From Cumulibacter manganitolerans (GTDB lineage: Bacteria > Actinomycetota > Actinomycetes > Mycobacteriales > Antricoccaceae): DNA of 49,720 nt. Below, piece after piece: positions 1-8,895 of the stretch; position 1 is the stretch's first letter; the number at the start of each line of letters is the position of its first letter. The notes beneath the pieces were generated by a model, which ran no database searches, was not told the DNA's origin, and worked only from the letters and a program-made list of their open reading frames with translations. The translations under genes were made by a program, and so were the position numbers. Where the stretch lies: NCBI RefSeq assembly GCF_009602465.1, contig NZ_WBKP01000025.1, positions 1-49,720 on the forward strand, written 5' to 3'.

Positions 1-213
1 GGGCTCTACAAGACCGAGTGCGTGAAGATCGACGGCCCGTTCCGGACCGCCGACGAGCTCGAGCTCGCCACCCTGTCATGGGTGCACTGGTTCAACGAGA
101 ACCGGCTCCACTCCTCGATCGACTACCAGACACCCCTCGAGGCCGAGCAGCAGTACTACCGTCAGAACAACCCCCGACAGCAGCCGCTGCCGGGAGAACT
201 CGCCCTCCACTAA
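1..213 (+). CDS. IS3-family transposase (OrfB), C-terminal fragment
   Basis: This is the last 70 codons of an integrase-type DDE transposase, open at the left edge of the window, with TAA at 211-213. The residues YKTE, then GPFRT, then WVHWFNENRLHSSIDY match the end of the rve catalytic core and the C-terminal tail of IS3-family OrfB proteins, where the final catalytic Glu lies just upstream of WxxxFNxxRLH. The rest of the gene and the other IS end lie outside the window. The coding end is followed by a terminal sequence typical of IS3 elements. Confidence 0.85.
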   Translation, partial: GLYKTECVKIDGPFRTADELELATLSWVHWFNENRLHSSIDYQTPLEAEQQYYRQNNPRQQPLPGELALH

Positions 214-228
214 ACCCGGGGCGATTCA
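1..228 (+). mobile_element. right end of an IS3-family insertion sequence
   Basis: Read on the minus strand, the element starts TGAATCGCCCCGGG, a sequence that resembles terminal inverted repeats of actinobacterial IS3 elements. The boundary is placed at 228 because the minus-strand reading frame of the interrupted DUF222/HNH gene is coherent from 229 rightward and loses family similarity to the left. The left end, and therefore any 3-4 bp target duplication, cannot be seen. Confidence 0.65.
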
Positions 229-1516
229 CTTGCCCGTTCGCGATCGTCGTCGGTCCGCCTGTGGCGTGGGGCTGGATGTGGTCGAGGTGGCGGATGGGTG
301 CGCCGCAGCCGCGGCAGTCCCGGTCGCGCGCCACGATCGCCCGTCGGGTGGCGCCGGTGAACCGCCGCCGGGTGGCGTCCACTGCCGTGATCTCGCCGCT
401 GATCGGGTCGGTGAACAGCCGCCGGATCCACCGCGCCGCCTCCTCGGCCCCGCTGGCGAGGGCGATGTCGCGGGCGATCACCGCGGGAATCGGGTGCTCG
501 CCGATCCAGCCACACTCCCCACCGGTCGGGCGTGCCTCGGCATCACCGGGCTCCGCGGACTGCGGGGGCAGGAGGGTGCCGGCGGGCATGACGAGCTGGA
601 CCTCGCCCGGGATCAGCTCGGGTGAGGCGTACCCGGTGAGGCGGTGCAGGAGCTCGTCGGCCATGATCGCGCCGCGGGACCGCTCATCACCGGCGGCCTT
701 GAGAGTGTCGGCGTGCTGGGACAGGGCGGCGTAGGCGGCGACGCCGTCCTTGACCGGCAGCAGCGCGCTGAGATACACCATCGCATCCGGCGCCGGCCGG
801 AGCGTGACGCAGCGATCCGCCTCGGCCATCCGGATGCGCCGCACCACCGACTCGGCGTCAACTTTCGCGGCCTCCGCGCGGGCGGTCGCCGCCGCGCGTG
901 TCGGGCTCATCCCACCGAGCCGCCCGGCGAGCTTCTCATCCACCACCGCCCGGTCCTCGGCCATCAGGCACACGGTCTCCCGGGCGACGTTCTGCGCGGC
1001 CTGCTCGCCGATCGCGGCGCCGGTCAGCAGCGCGAGGGTCCGCGGGAGCTCGCGGACGAGGCCCTTGGCGAGGGCGAGGTCGTTCGCGGCCCGCCACGGC
1101 GACACGCCGCGAGCGAGGGCGACCTGCTCGGCGATGCCCTTGCCGGCATCCGCCCGGCTCGCACCCGCCGCGAGGGCCGCGCCGCGGACGGAGGTGTCGA
1201 ACGCGACCTGCACGTGCGCCTCGACCGCGGCCACCGCCGCCCGCAGCCGCCGCAGATCACCGAGCATGTCGATCAGGCCCGCATCACTCACGCTGCCCAG
1301 ACCCCGGTCGGTCGTGTCCGCAGCCGCATCCGCCGTGCCGGCCGCCGGCCACGCATAGACCGCCGGGGCGGCCGTGTCCGCTGCATCCGCCGTGCCGGCC
1401 GGCGCCGCCGCGGCGTCGAGGGCGAGCTGCTGCACCGCCAGCCACGCGCCGCGCACCACCGCCACCGGCGAGGCCACGTCGGCTCCCGGGTCCGTCACGG
1501 GCGGGCTGCTGATCAT
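229..1516 (-). pseudogene. DUF222 / HNH endonuclease domain protein, truncated by IS insertion
   Basis: The protein belongs to the REP13E12-like DUF222 family, which is multi-copy in many actinobacteria and carries a C-terminal HNH nuclease motif. It starts at ATG 1516 (MISSPPVTD). After a low-complexity Ala/Thr/Asp stretch comes the helical DUF222 region, containing SPTRAAATARAEA and VYLSALLPVKDGVAAY. The HNH part begins near residue 395 with RDCRGCGAPIRHLDHIQPH, so the Cys pair and the H-DH core are present. The reading then meets the IS end at 228 and the last HNH element (normally GLC..CN..K) is lost. Translation would continue into the IS as an unrelated tail to position 92. It is very unlikely to be an active nuclease. 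The physiological role of this family is unsettled. Confidence 0.85.
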
Positions 1517-2280
1517 GCCCCTGACTCTACGGACCGGCACCGACAAGATTTGGGTACCAGAATCCCGCTGCAGCAGGGATCTGTGCACAACCGGTTTTCT
1601 GTGGACGACCACCGCGCGCACCGGCGACATTGTCGGCTCCCGGCGTCTCGACGTCGCTCGCCCCAGGGGGCTCGCTCGCTCGACGACCAAGAGGAGAGTC
1701 GCTCGACGACCGAGACAAGGGCCCTCAAGGTGCGGACCTGTGCAGCGTCTGGCGTGCGGAACCAGGCACCTAGGCCCAGGCCGCCACGTCGCTCGCCCCC
1801 CGGGGGCCCGCTCGGCCACTGTGCGCACTGGCGACATTGTCGGCTCCCGGCGTCTCGACATCGCTCGCCCCAAGGGGGCTCGCTCGCTCGACGACCAAAG
1901 AAAAACGGCCCGCTCGGCCACCAAAAGGAGAGTCGCTCGAGAACCAGGAAGAGGGTGGCTCGACGTCCACAAAAGGGCCCGCTCGAGGTGCCGACCTGTG
2001 CAGCGTCTGGGGTGCGGAACCCGGCACCTAGGCCGAAGCCCGTCACGGTGCTCGACCAACGTGAAGCGGCGGGGCGACGGGGGGCGTGTCTCGGTGTTGC
2101 GTCAGTGAGCCCGGGCCGAGGAACGAAGCCGGCGTGCGGTGCGTCCCACGCCGGGGCGCGCTCGAAAGCAGCGATCGTCGCGGCATGGCGCATGACGAGC
2201 AGGTCATGTCCGATTACTGTTAAGTGCGAGCGCACCCCGAACGCCCCCTCAGCCCCGAGCAGCAGAAGAACAGGATCGTC
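1517..2280. repeat. gene-free region with two degenerate direct repeats
   Basis: No credible gene lies between the DUF222 gene and the gene at 2281. Most of the stretch is made of two long related copies: about 1623-1776 and about 1830-2034. Both begin GGCGACATTGTCGGCTCC and both end around CACCTAGGCC; the second is about 50 bp longer through extra internal units. A third partial unit lies at about 1786-1816. Each copy contains a left block CGGCGTCTCGACGTCGCTCG (one mismatch in copy 2) and a right block CTCGCTCGCTCGACGACC around a C/G-rich centre of 10-11 bp. The same two blocks recur inside lgt at 12750-12790. Long frames on both strands here are products of the repeats and high GC. Confidence 0.75.
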
Positions 2281-3231
2281 ATGACGCACCCCAATACTGG
2301 TTCGAACCCCAGCCAGGACCCCGGCTTCAACCAGGGGTACCAGTCGCCGAGCACGGGCGGGCAGCCGACCAGCGGCGCCTGGAACGCGCAGGGGCCGGCG
2401 ACCGGCGGCCAGCCGGCGTACGGCCAGCAGCACGACGCCCAGCAGCACGACGCCCAGGCGCCGACCACCGGCGCGCAGCCGGCCTACGGCCAGCAGTACG
2501 ACGCGCAGGCGCCCACCACCGGCTCGCACCAGGCGTACGGCCAGCCGCAGGGCTACGAGCAGCCGCAGGGCTACGGCCGGCCGGCGTACGGCCAGCAGGG
2601 CTACCCGCAGCAGGGCTACGGCCAGCAGGGCTACGGGCAGCAGGGCTACGGCCAGCAGGGCTACGGCCAGCCGCAGTACGGGGCCCAGCAGGGCTACGGG
2701 CAGCAGCAGTACGGCGGCTTCCCCGCCGCGCCGCAGGCGTACGGGCAGGCCACGTCGGGCCAGCGTCCCGGGACGGCGACCACCGCCGGTGTGCTCGGCT
2801 TCATCTTCGGGAGCTTCGGCATTCTGGGGTACGGGTGGATTCTGATCGCCCTGACCGGCGCAACCGAGTCCGGCGGCCAGGGAATGTTCGGTGACGCCCA
2901 GTCGGGTATCGCGAGCGCGTTCCTGTGGATCTGGGTCCTCGGCGGCCTCGCGGCCGCGGTGCTCGTCTTCATCGGCGCCATCCAGCTGATGGGCGGCAAG
3001 ACCAACAAGCCGATCGTCATCTCTGCGATCGTCTACATCGCAGCGCAGCTGTGCTTCTTGATCGCGATGCTCGTCGGCACGGGCGGTCAGGTCCCAATCG
3101 GGACGATGATCGTCTCGTTCGTCGTGTCGTGCCTGTTCGCCGGTCTGGTCCTGTTCCTGGCCAAGAGCAAGGACGTCGAGAAGTGGCTCGCCCGCAAGAC
3201 CGCGGCGCGCGCTGCCGGCTACGAGGACTAG
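2281..3231 (+). CDS. membrane protein with Q/G/Y-rich N-terminal repeats
   Basis: This is a 316-residue protein of unknown function. The start ATG at 2281 follows AGAAGAACAGGA. Residues 1 to about 165 are hydrophilic and low in complexity: first GGQPAYGQQ-type units, then tandem QQGYG pentapeptides from about residue 95 to 145, encoded by a 15-bp minisatellite at about 2594-2700. The C-terminal half has four hydrophobic helices (starting [62 protein letters not shown] and [19 protein letters not shown], each followed by polar residues) and ends with a basic tail. The layout resembles other actinobacterial membrane proteins with proline/glutamine-rich cytosolic tails. It is monocistronic, with a strong hairpin just downstream. 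Confidence 0.85.
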   Translation: MTHPNTGSNPSQDPGFNQGYQSPSTGGQPTSGAWNAQGPATGGQPAYGQQHDAQQHDAQAPTTGAQPAYGQQYDAQAPTTGSHQAYGQPQGYEQPQGYGRPAYGQQGYPQQGYGQQGYGQQGYGQQGYGQPQYGAQQGYGQQQYGGFPAAPQAYGQATSGQRPGTATTAGVLGFIFGSFGILGYGWILIALTGATESGGQGMFGDAQSGIASAFLWIWVLGGLAAAVLVFIGAIQLMGGKTNKPIVISAIVYIAAQLCFLIAMLVGTGGQVPIGTMIVSFVVSCLFAGLVLFLAKSKDVEKWLARKTAARAAGYED

Positions 3232-3246
3232 CCACCCCGCTCCGCC

Positions 3247-3281
3247 ACTGCAGCCGCGCCCGATCCGGGCGCGGCTGCAGT
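3247..3281 (+). terminator. hairpin terminator after the QGYG-repeat gene
   Basis: This is a perfect 16-bp stem (ACTGCAGCCGCGCCCG) with a 3-nt ATC loop, starting 16 nt after the stop codon. There is no U-tract, as is common for actinobacterial terminators. It separates the upstream membrane protein from hisI. Confidence 0.7.
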
Positions 3282-3303
3282 CGTCTGCACCGAGGTTGCG
3301 AGA

Positions 3304-3695
3304 ATGGATGCCATGTCACCGCAAACCCCCACCGAGCGCGTCCCCGCGGAACGCTCGGCCCTGGATCCCGCCGTCGCCGCGCGCCTCAAGAGGGACCGCG
3401 ACGGCCTGGTCGCGGCCGTCGTCCAGCAGCACGGCACCGGCGAGGTGCTCATGATGGGCTGGATGGACGACGAGGCGCTGCATCGCACGCTGACGACCGG
3501 CCGCGCGACGTACTGGTCGCGCAGCCGCCAGGAGTACTGGGTCAAGGGCGAGACCTCGGGGCACGCCCAGCACGTGCGGGCGGTCGCGCTCGACTGTGAC
3601 GGCGACGCGCTGCTGGTGACCGTCGACCAGACCGGGCCGGCGTGCCACACCGGCGATCACACCTGCTTCGACTCGGGATCGCTCGAGGTGCTTTC

Positions 3696-3699
<4 letters not shown>
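3304..3699 (+). CDS. hisI: phosphoribosyl-AMP cyclohydrolase
   Basis: The enzyme opens the purine ring of phosphoribosyl-AMP, the third step of histidine synthesis, in the cytosol. At 131 residues it is the usual length for a monofunctional HisI without the HisE pyrophosphatase domain. Diagnostic motifs are [26 protein letters not shown] and DCDGDALLV, followed by [12 protein letters not shown]; the cysteines and acidic residues form the Zn/Mg sites. The start is ATG 3304 or 3313 (a second in-frame ATG). The stop overlaps the trpE GTG, so the two are co-transcribed and perhaps translationally coupled. hisI upstream of trpE also occurs in mycobacteria. Confidence 0.95.
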
Positions 3700-5206
<1,507 letters not shown>

Positions 5207-5210
<4 letters not shown>

Positions 5211-5866
5211 CGGCGGCCGGAGGCGATCGCGGCCCCTCCGCCGCGCGCGGCGAGGTCGGCGGCGCGACCCGTAGCGGCTCGTCCAAGAGCGCGCTGGGCA
5301 GCGTGGTGTTGCTGCTCGTCGCGGCCGGGGCCGCGCTGCTGTGGTCCTCGAGCCTGGTCTGGGATGCCCGCCAGGTGGCCCGCGCCGCACCGCTCCCACC
5401 GGTGGTGTACTCGATCGCGGGCTCGACCGCCGTGCCCATGACGGTGGCGCTCGGCCTCGTCGCGCTGGCCGCCGTGGTCGCCGTCCTCGCCGCCGGCACC
5501 CTCGGGCGCCGGATCGTCGGCGGCGCGGTGGCCGCGGTGAGCATCTGGACGCTCGTGCAGCTCGTCGGCTGGAGCGGCGCCTCGCCGGCGCAGCGGATCG
5601 CCGTCCTGCAGGACGACGGCATCAAGCACGGGATCGGCAGCGCCCCGCAGACCGGTGCGCTCGCGGTGCCGATCGGGTACGCCGGCGTCCTGCTGGCGCT
5701 CGCGGCCGCGGCCGTCCTGCTGGTGCGGGCCGGCGCGTTGCCGCGGATGGGCAGCAAGTACGAGCGGGGGACGGCACGGACGGCTCGCCCGGGCAGCACC
5801 GACCCCGCGGCGCAGGACCGGGACATGTGGTCCCGCCTCGATCGCGGCGAGGACCCCACCGACTGA
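5207..5866 (+). CDS. Trp biosynthesis-associated membrane protein
   Basis: This 219-residue protein of the actinobacterial Trp-operon membrane family (Rv1610-like) starts at GTG 5207, overlapping the trpE stop. There are four hydrophobic helices: SVVLLLVAAGAALLWSSSL, MTVALGLVALAAVVAVLAAG, a central one around VGGAVAAVSIWTLVQLVGW, and IGYAGVLLALAAAAVLLVRAG. The C-terminus MWSRLDRGEDPTD is a conserved ending of the family (MWxxLDxGxDPT). The function is unknown; identity rests on position and pattern. In related genomes trpC follows directly, but here about 3 kb of unrelated genes intervene. Confidence 0.88.
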
Positions 5867-5886
5867 CCCGCGGCCCGTCTCCCGCA

Positions 5887-5952
5887 CCGGCCCGTTGTGT
5901 TGTGACGAGTCCGGGCGACGACGCCCGAAGTCGCAACAACGTAACGGGCCGG
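5887..5952. repeat. nested long inverted repeat
   Basis: Three concentric stems can be drawn. The outer is CCGGCCCGTT (5887-5896) with AACGGGCCGG (5943-5952). The middle is GTTGTGAC (5899-5906) with GTCGCAAC (5930-5937), one G-U pair. The inner is CGGGCG (5912-5917) with CGCCCG (5922-5927) around ACGA. It sits 20 bp after the Trp membrane protein stop, so it may be a terminator, or a small palindromic mobile repeat left at the operon break. The rest of 5867-6121 holds no gene. Confidence 0.6.
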
Positions 5953-6121
5953 GTCCATCGCAGGATGCGGCGGCCGCGGCAGTGACCTGCCCGACAGCAG
6001 CCGCCGCGCGAGTTTGGCGACCTGCGGCCTGGGTACGGGGTTGGCTGCACGCCCGGCGTCCGCGCTCCGCGGTCGGGGACGTGCGCGCGAGGGATGTGAC
6101 CGAGACCGCGAGGAGTGAGCG

Positions 6122-6693
6122 ATGGCCCAGCAACCGGTGCACGACTACGAGAAGCTTCCCGAGGGCGACGTACTCAGGATGCTGGCCGAGCAGCACAAGA
6201 GGATCAAGAAGCTGTTCGCCGCGGTCGACGCCGCCGAGGGGACCGACAAGCAAGACGCGTTCGACGAGCTGCGCAGGTTGCTCGCCGTCCACGAGGTGGC
6301 CGAGGAGATGGTGCTGCGTCCCACCACCACGTCCACCGAGGACACGTCGCGAATGCGCGCAACAAGGAGGAGGCGGAGGCCACCAAGATCCTTGCGCAGC
6401 TCGAGGAGATGGGCGTCGACGCCGCCGGGTGGACGGCGACCTTCACCACGCTGCGGCACGCCGTCGAGCAGCACGCCGAGCACGAGGAGACGCTGGAGTT
6501 CCCGCTCCTGCTGAACGGCTGCGGTCCCGCCGAACGAAAGGCGATGGGCCTGCGGCTGAACACGGTGAAAAGCTTCGCGCCCACGCACCCGCACCCGTCC
6601 ACCGCCGGCTCGCCGCTAGCGAACTGGCTGGTCGGGCCGTACGTCTCCCTGATGGACCGGGTGCGCGATGTCTTCAGCAGCACGGACAAGTAA
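6122..6693 (+). pseudogene. hemerythrin HHE-domain protein, frameshifted
   Basis: Hemerythrin HHE proteins are four-helix bundles that bind a di-iron centre and sense or carry O2 or NO. The start ATG 6122 has a good purine-rich leader (gaggagtgagcg). The first half (to about 6340) reads MAQQPVHDYEKLPEGD, LAEQHKRIKKLF and LAVHEVAEEMVLRP in one frame. The second half reads GHVANARNKEEAEATK, TLRHAVEQHAEHEETLEFP and then a YVSLMDRVRD tail in the frame one base earlier, stopping at 6691-6693. All expected helices and His/Glu ligands are present across the two frames, so one base appears to be missing near 6338-6344 (GAGGACAC). Without a shift the N-terminal frame ends at 6514 with an unrelated Arg/Ser tail. 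This may be a real mutation or an assembly error. Confidence 0.8.
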
Positions 6694-7078
6694 GGCGCTC
6701 CTCGCCGGTCTCGGGCTCGTGCTGGCTTCCGGGTGCGCTCGCGCCGACACCGACCTCGAGCGGACCGCCGCCACGTTCAGCGAGAGCGCCGCGAACGACC
6801 CGGTGAGCGCCTGCGCGCTGCTCGCGCCGAAGACGCGACAGGAGCTCGAGTCCGAGCGCAACGAGCCGTGCGACAGCGCGATCGCCGGCGTCGCCCTGCC
6901 CCGCGGTGGAGCGGTCGTGCGCTCGGAGGTCGCCGGGCACTCCGGCCAGGTGGTGCTTCGCGGCGACACGGTGTTCCTGTCGTTGTTCGACGACGGATGG
7001 AAGGTCACCGCCGCGGGGTGCCGACCTCAGGACGCGTCGCACGACCTCCCCTACGACTGCTCTGTGAAAGGTGGATGA
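6668..7078 (+). CDS. putative lipoprotein
   Basis: This is a 136-residue exported protein of unknown function. ATG 6668 lies inside the end of the hemerythrin gene. The N-terminus has a basic residue, a hydrophobic core (LLAGLGLVLA) and a lipobox-like ASGC, giving an acylated Cys at residue 23. The mature part has three further Cys residues (ACALLAP, EPCDSA, AGCRPQD) and a fourth near the end (YDCSVKG), which could form two disulfides. The phrases VFLSLFDDGWKVTAAGC and PYDC resemble small actinobacterial lipoproteins found next to DUF6766 genes. It probably forms one unit with the following two genes. Confidence 0.75.
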   Translation: MSSAARTSKALLAGLGLVLASGCARADTDLERTAATFSESAANDPVSACALLAPKTRQELESERNEPCDSAIAGVALPRGGAVVRSEVAGHSGQVVLRGDTVFLSLFDDGWKVTAAGCRPQDASHDLPYDCSVKGG

Positions 7079-7081
7079 GGG

Positions 7082-7165
7082 ATGCGCAGAGTGTTCTGGG
7101 GCTACCTCGTCTTCATCGCCGTCGGCCTCGCGTGGTTCATCGCGATGGGGCTGATGAGCCGATGA
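7082..7165 (+). CDS. 27-residue single-helix membrane peptide
   Basis: ATG 7082 opens a 27-codon frame encoding MRRVFWGYLVFIAVGLAWF and then IAMGLMSR, with TGA at 7163-7165. It has an Arg-rich start, one hydrophobic helix and a terminal Arg, the form of a small membrane protein. A ribosome site (AAAGGTGGATGAGGG) precedes it, it starts 3 nt after the lipoprotein stop, and it overlaps the next gene by ATGA. This coupling on both sides is the main support for it being real. The function is unknown. Confidence 0.6.
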   Translation: MRRVFWGYLVFIAVGLAWFIAMGLMSR

Positions 7166-7865
7166 GCACCGTGACGCACGATCGCTCCGGGGCTCGGCGC
7201 TCCTGGCTGCGCGAGAGCTCCTTGTCGCTGGTCTTCGGCGTGCTGCTGCTGGCCACGCTCCTCGCGCAGTCATTCGTCGGCTTGGCCGGCTACAACGAGA
7301 CCGCGGCGGAGTCCGGCCTGCAGCAGATCTCCTGGCTGCGCTACGTCGCGTCCTCGTCCTTCGCCGTGGACGTCGCCGAGAACTGGCAGTCGGAGTACCT
7401 GCAGTTCACGCTGTTCATCCTGTTGACCGTCTGGCTGGTGCAGCGCGGGTCGTCGCAATCGAAGCAGCCGGGGCAGGAGGGCCGCCAGAGCGACGAGGAT
7501 CAGCTCGTCGGGGAGTTCGCGAAAGAGGACAGCCCACGTTGGGCGAGAGCCGGCGGCTGGCGCACGGCGCTTTTCTCCCGTTCCTTGATCACGGTCATGA
7601 CGGTGATCTTCGTGCTGTGCTGGCTGGCGCAGGCCGTCGCCGGACGTGTCGCCTACAACGAGGAGCAGCTGCGCGATTTCATCGACCCGGTGACGTTCTG
7701 GCAGTACCTCGGTTCGTCCGACTTCTGGAGCCGCACCCTGCAGAACTGGCAGTCGGAGCTGCTGGCGGTCGGATCGATGACCGTCTTCACGATCTACCTG
7801 CGCGAACGCGGATCCCCGGAGTCCAAGAAGGTCGGTGCGCCGACGCGGAGACCTCGAGCGACTGA
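7162..7865 (+). CDS. DUF6766-family membrane protein, 3' end frameshifted
   Basis: ATG 7162 overlaps the 27-residue peptide stop. The protein has two halves of similar design, each with a hydrophobic helix (SLVFGVLLLATLLAQSFVGL; LITVMTVIFVLCWLAQAVAG), a YNE motif (AGYNETAAE; VAYNEEQLR), a NWQSE motif and a second helix. This suggests an internal duplication with four membrane helices. The pattern ending YLRERGSPESKK matches DUF6766. After GAP (about 7842) the frame runs on antisense to the Nudix gene as far as 8778, which is implausible. The frame one base earlier reads DAETSSD and stops at 7863-7865, a normal-looking end, so one base seems to be missing near 7838-7846. The function is unknown. 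Confidence 0.75.
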
Positions 7866-7890
7866 CCGCGACCCGGCGCGCGGACGCTGG

Positions 7891-8772
7891 CTACTCGGCG
7901 AGCTCGCCGGCCTCGAGGTGCAGGGTGCGGGCCGGCTTGTGCGGCAGCAGCAACGGCAGGCGGCGGGCGTTCAGCGGCGACACGACCCCGGCGAGCTCGT
8001 CGACGGTGAACCAGTCGGCGCGGCGGATCTCGCGCGGGTCGTAGACCAGCCGATCCAGCAGCCCGCTGTCGTGCTCACCGCCGTCGTAGAGCACCTCGAT
8101 GGCGTCGCTCCAGCCGAGGTACGGCGGCAGCCAGTCGAGCGCCAGCAGGCGGCCGGTCTGGATGTCGATGCCGATCTCCTCCTTGACCTCGCGCCGGGCC
8201 GCGAGCACCGGCGACTCGCCGTCCTCGACGATGCCGCCGGGCAGCTCCCAGTCCTTCTTGAACGTCGTCTGGCACAGCAGCACCCGCCCGTCGGGGTCGG
8301 TCATCACGACGTGCGAGATGAGCCGCTTGAGCGGCATCACCGAGTCCAGCATGAAGGTGAACCCGCCGGCCGAGTCCGGCGCCGGATCCGCGGCCAGGCT
8401 CGCGAACAGCGCCCCGTCGCGCAGCCCGCCGCCGCGCGAGAGACCCCCGCGCAGGATGCCCTCGCGGCGCAGCCCGGTGCGCATCGCCACCTGCGTCTCG
8501 CGGCGGTCGTCATGGTCGATGACGACCTCCACCCGGCTCACGCCGTGGCGGCCGTACAACGCGTCGATCAGCGCGCGGATCGCGTGGGCGGTCGTGCTCA
8601 CTGGCGCGTCGGCGAGCTCCCAGTGCAGCCGGGCCACCGACTCGTCGCGCACCTCGATGCGGCAGACCCCCAGGCGGACGCCGTGCTCGCTGAGCTCGAC
8701 GACCGGCTCCGCGCCGGCGCGCCGCTCGATCCGCACGTCCCCGGCCGTCTGGGCGAGCTGCGACCAGTCCAC
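7891..8772 (-). CDS. GNAT-like / Nudix hydrolase fusion
   Basis: The start is GTG 8772, preceded by AAGGGA at 7-nt spacing on the minus strand; the longer frame to 8838 lacks such a site. The product is 293 residues. Residues 20-130 look like an acetyltransferase (GNAT) fold remnant, with RLHWELADAP, VEVVIDHDD and the typical GLRREGILRGG ending. Residues 145-290 are a Nudix domain with an intact box: G180-x5-E186, then RREVKEEIGI (194-202). Nudix enzymes cleave nucleoside diphosphate-linked substrates; the substrate here is unknown. It is convergent with the DUF6766 gene and divergent from trpC. Confidence 0.85.
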   Translation of the reverse strand: MDWSQLAQTAGDVRIERRAGAEPVVELSEHGVRLGVCRIEVRDESVARLHWELADAPVSTTAHAIRALIDALYGRHGVSRVEVVIDHDDRRETQVAMRTGLRREGILRGGLSRGGGLRDGALFASLAADPAPDSAGGFTFMLDSVMPLKRLISHVVMTDPDGRVLLCQTTFKKDWELPGGIVEDGESPVLAARREVKEEIGIDIQTGRLLALDWLPPYLGWSDAIEVLYDGGEHDSGLLDRLVYDPREIRRADWFTVDELAGVVSPLNARRLPLLLPHKPARTLHLEAGELAE

Positions 8773-8895
8773 GTGTGAATCCCTTCGGACGGCGATAGCA
8801 CCTTGTCTACCAGAGCCAGAGAGACGGGGGCGTGACACGGGCGCCGGAGGCGGTGACTACTGTTTTAGTCCACGACAGGTAATGAGGGGAGCCAG
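8773..8895. promoter_or_regulatory. divergent intergenic region before trpC
   Basis: This 123-bp gap separates the start of the Nudix gene (leftward) from trpC (rightward) and must hold promoters for both, because trpCBA is cut off here from the trpE promoter. A weak candidate for trpC is GTGACA (8832-8837) with GACTAC (8855-8860). The sequence AGGGGAGCCAGG just before the GTG is the trpC ribosome site. No leader peptide rich in Trp codons and no obvious attenuator hairpin were seen. Confidence 0.3.

Noticed and set aside
1513-2529. A 338-residue minus-strand frame covering the repeat region.
   Set aside because: It overlaps the supported gene at 2281 in antisense and its sequence is made of the repeat units read as Arg/Ser/Pro-rich protein with no family pattern.
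2594-2700. Short regular repeats that might be a CRISPR array.
   Set aside because: The 15-bp units have no unique spacers and encode QQGYG in frame in a real gene; they are a coding minisatellite. The 21-bp repeats at 12574-12760 are the same case.
6335-6350. Programmed ribosomal frameshift in the hemerythrin gene.
   Set aside because: No X-XXY-YYZ slippery site and no strong stem downstream; a lost base is simpler.
7162-8778. A 539-residue protein joining DUF6766 to a long C-terminal extension.
   Set aside because: The extension is the exact antisense of the Nudix gene, which has a perfect catalytic box. A one-base shift gives a normal DUF6766 ending at 7865.
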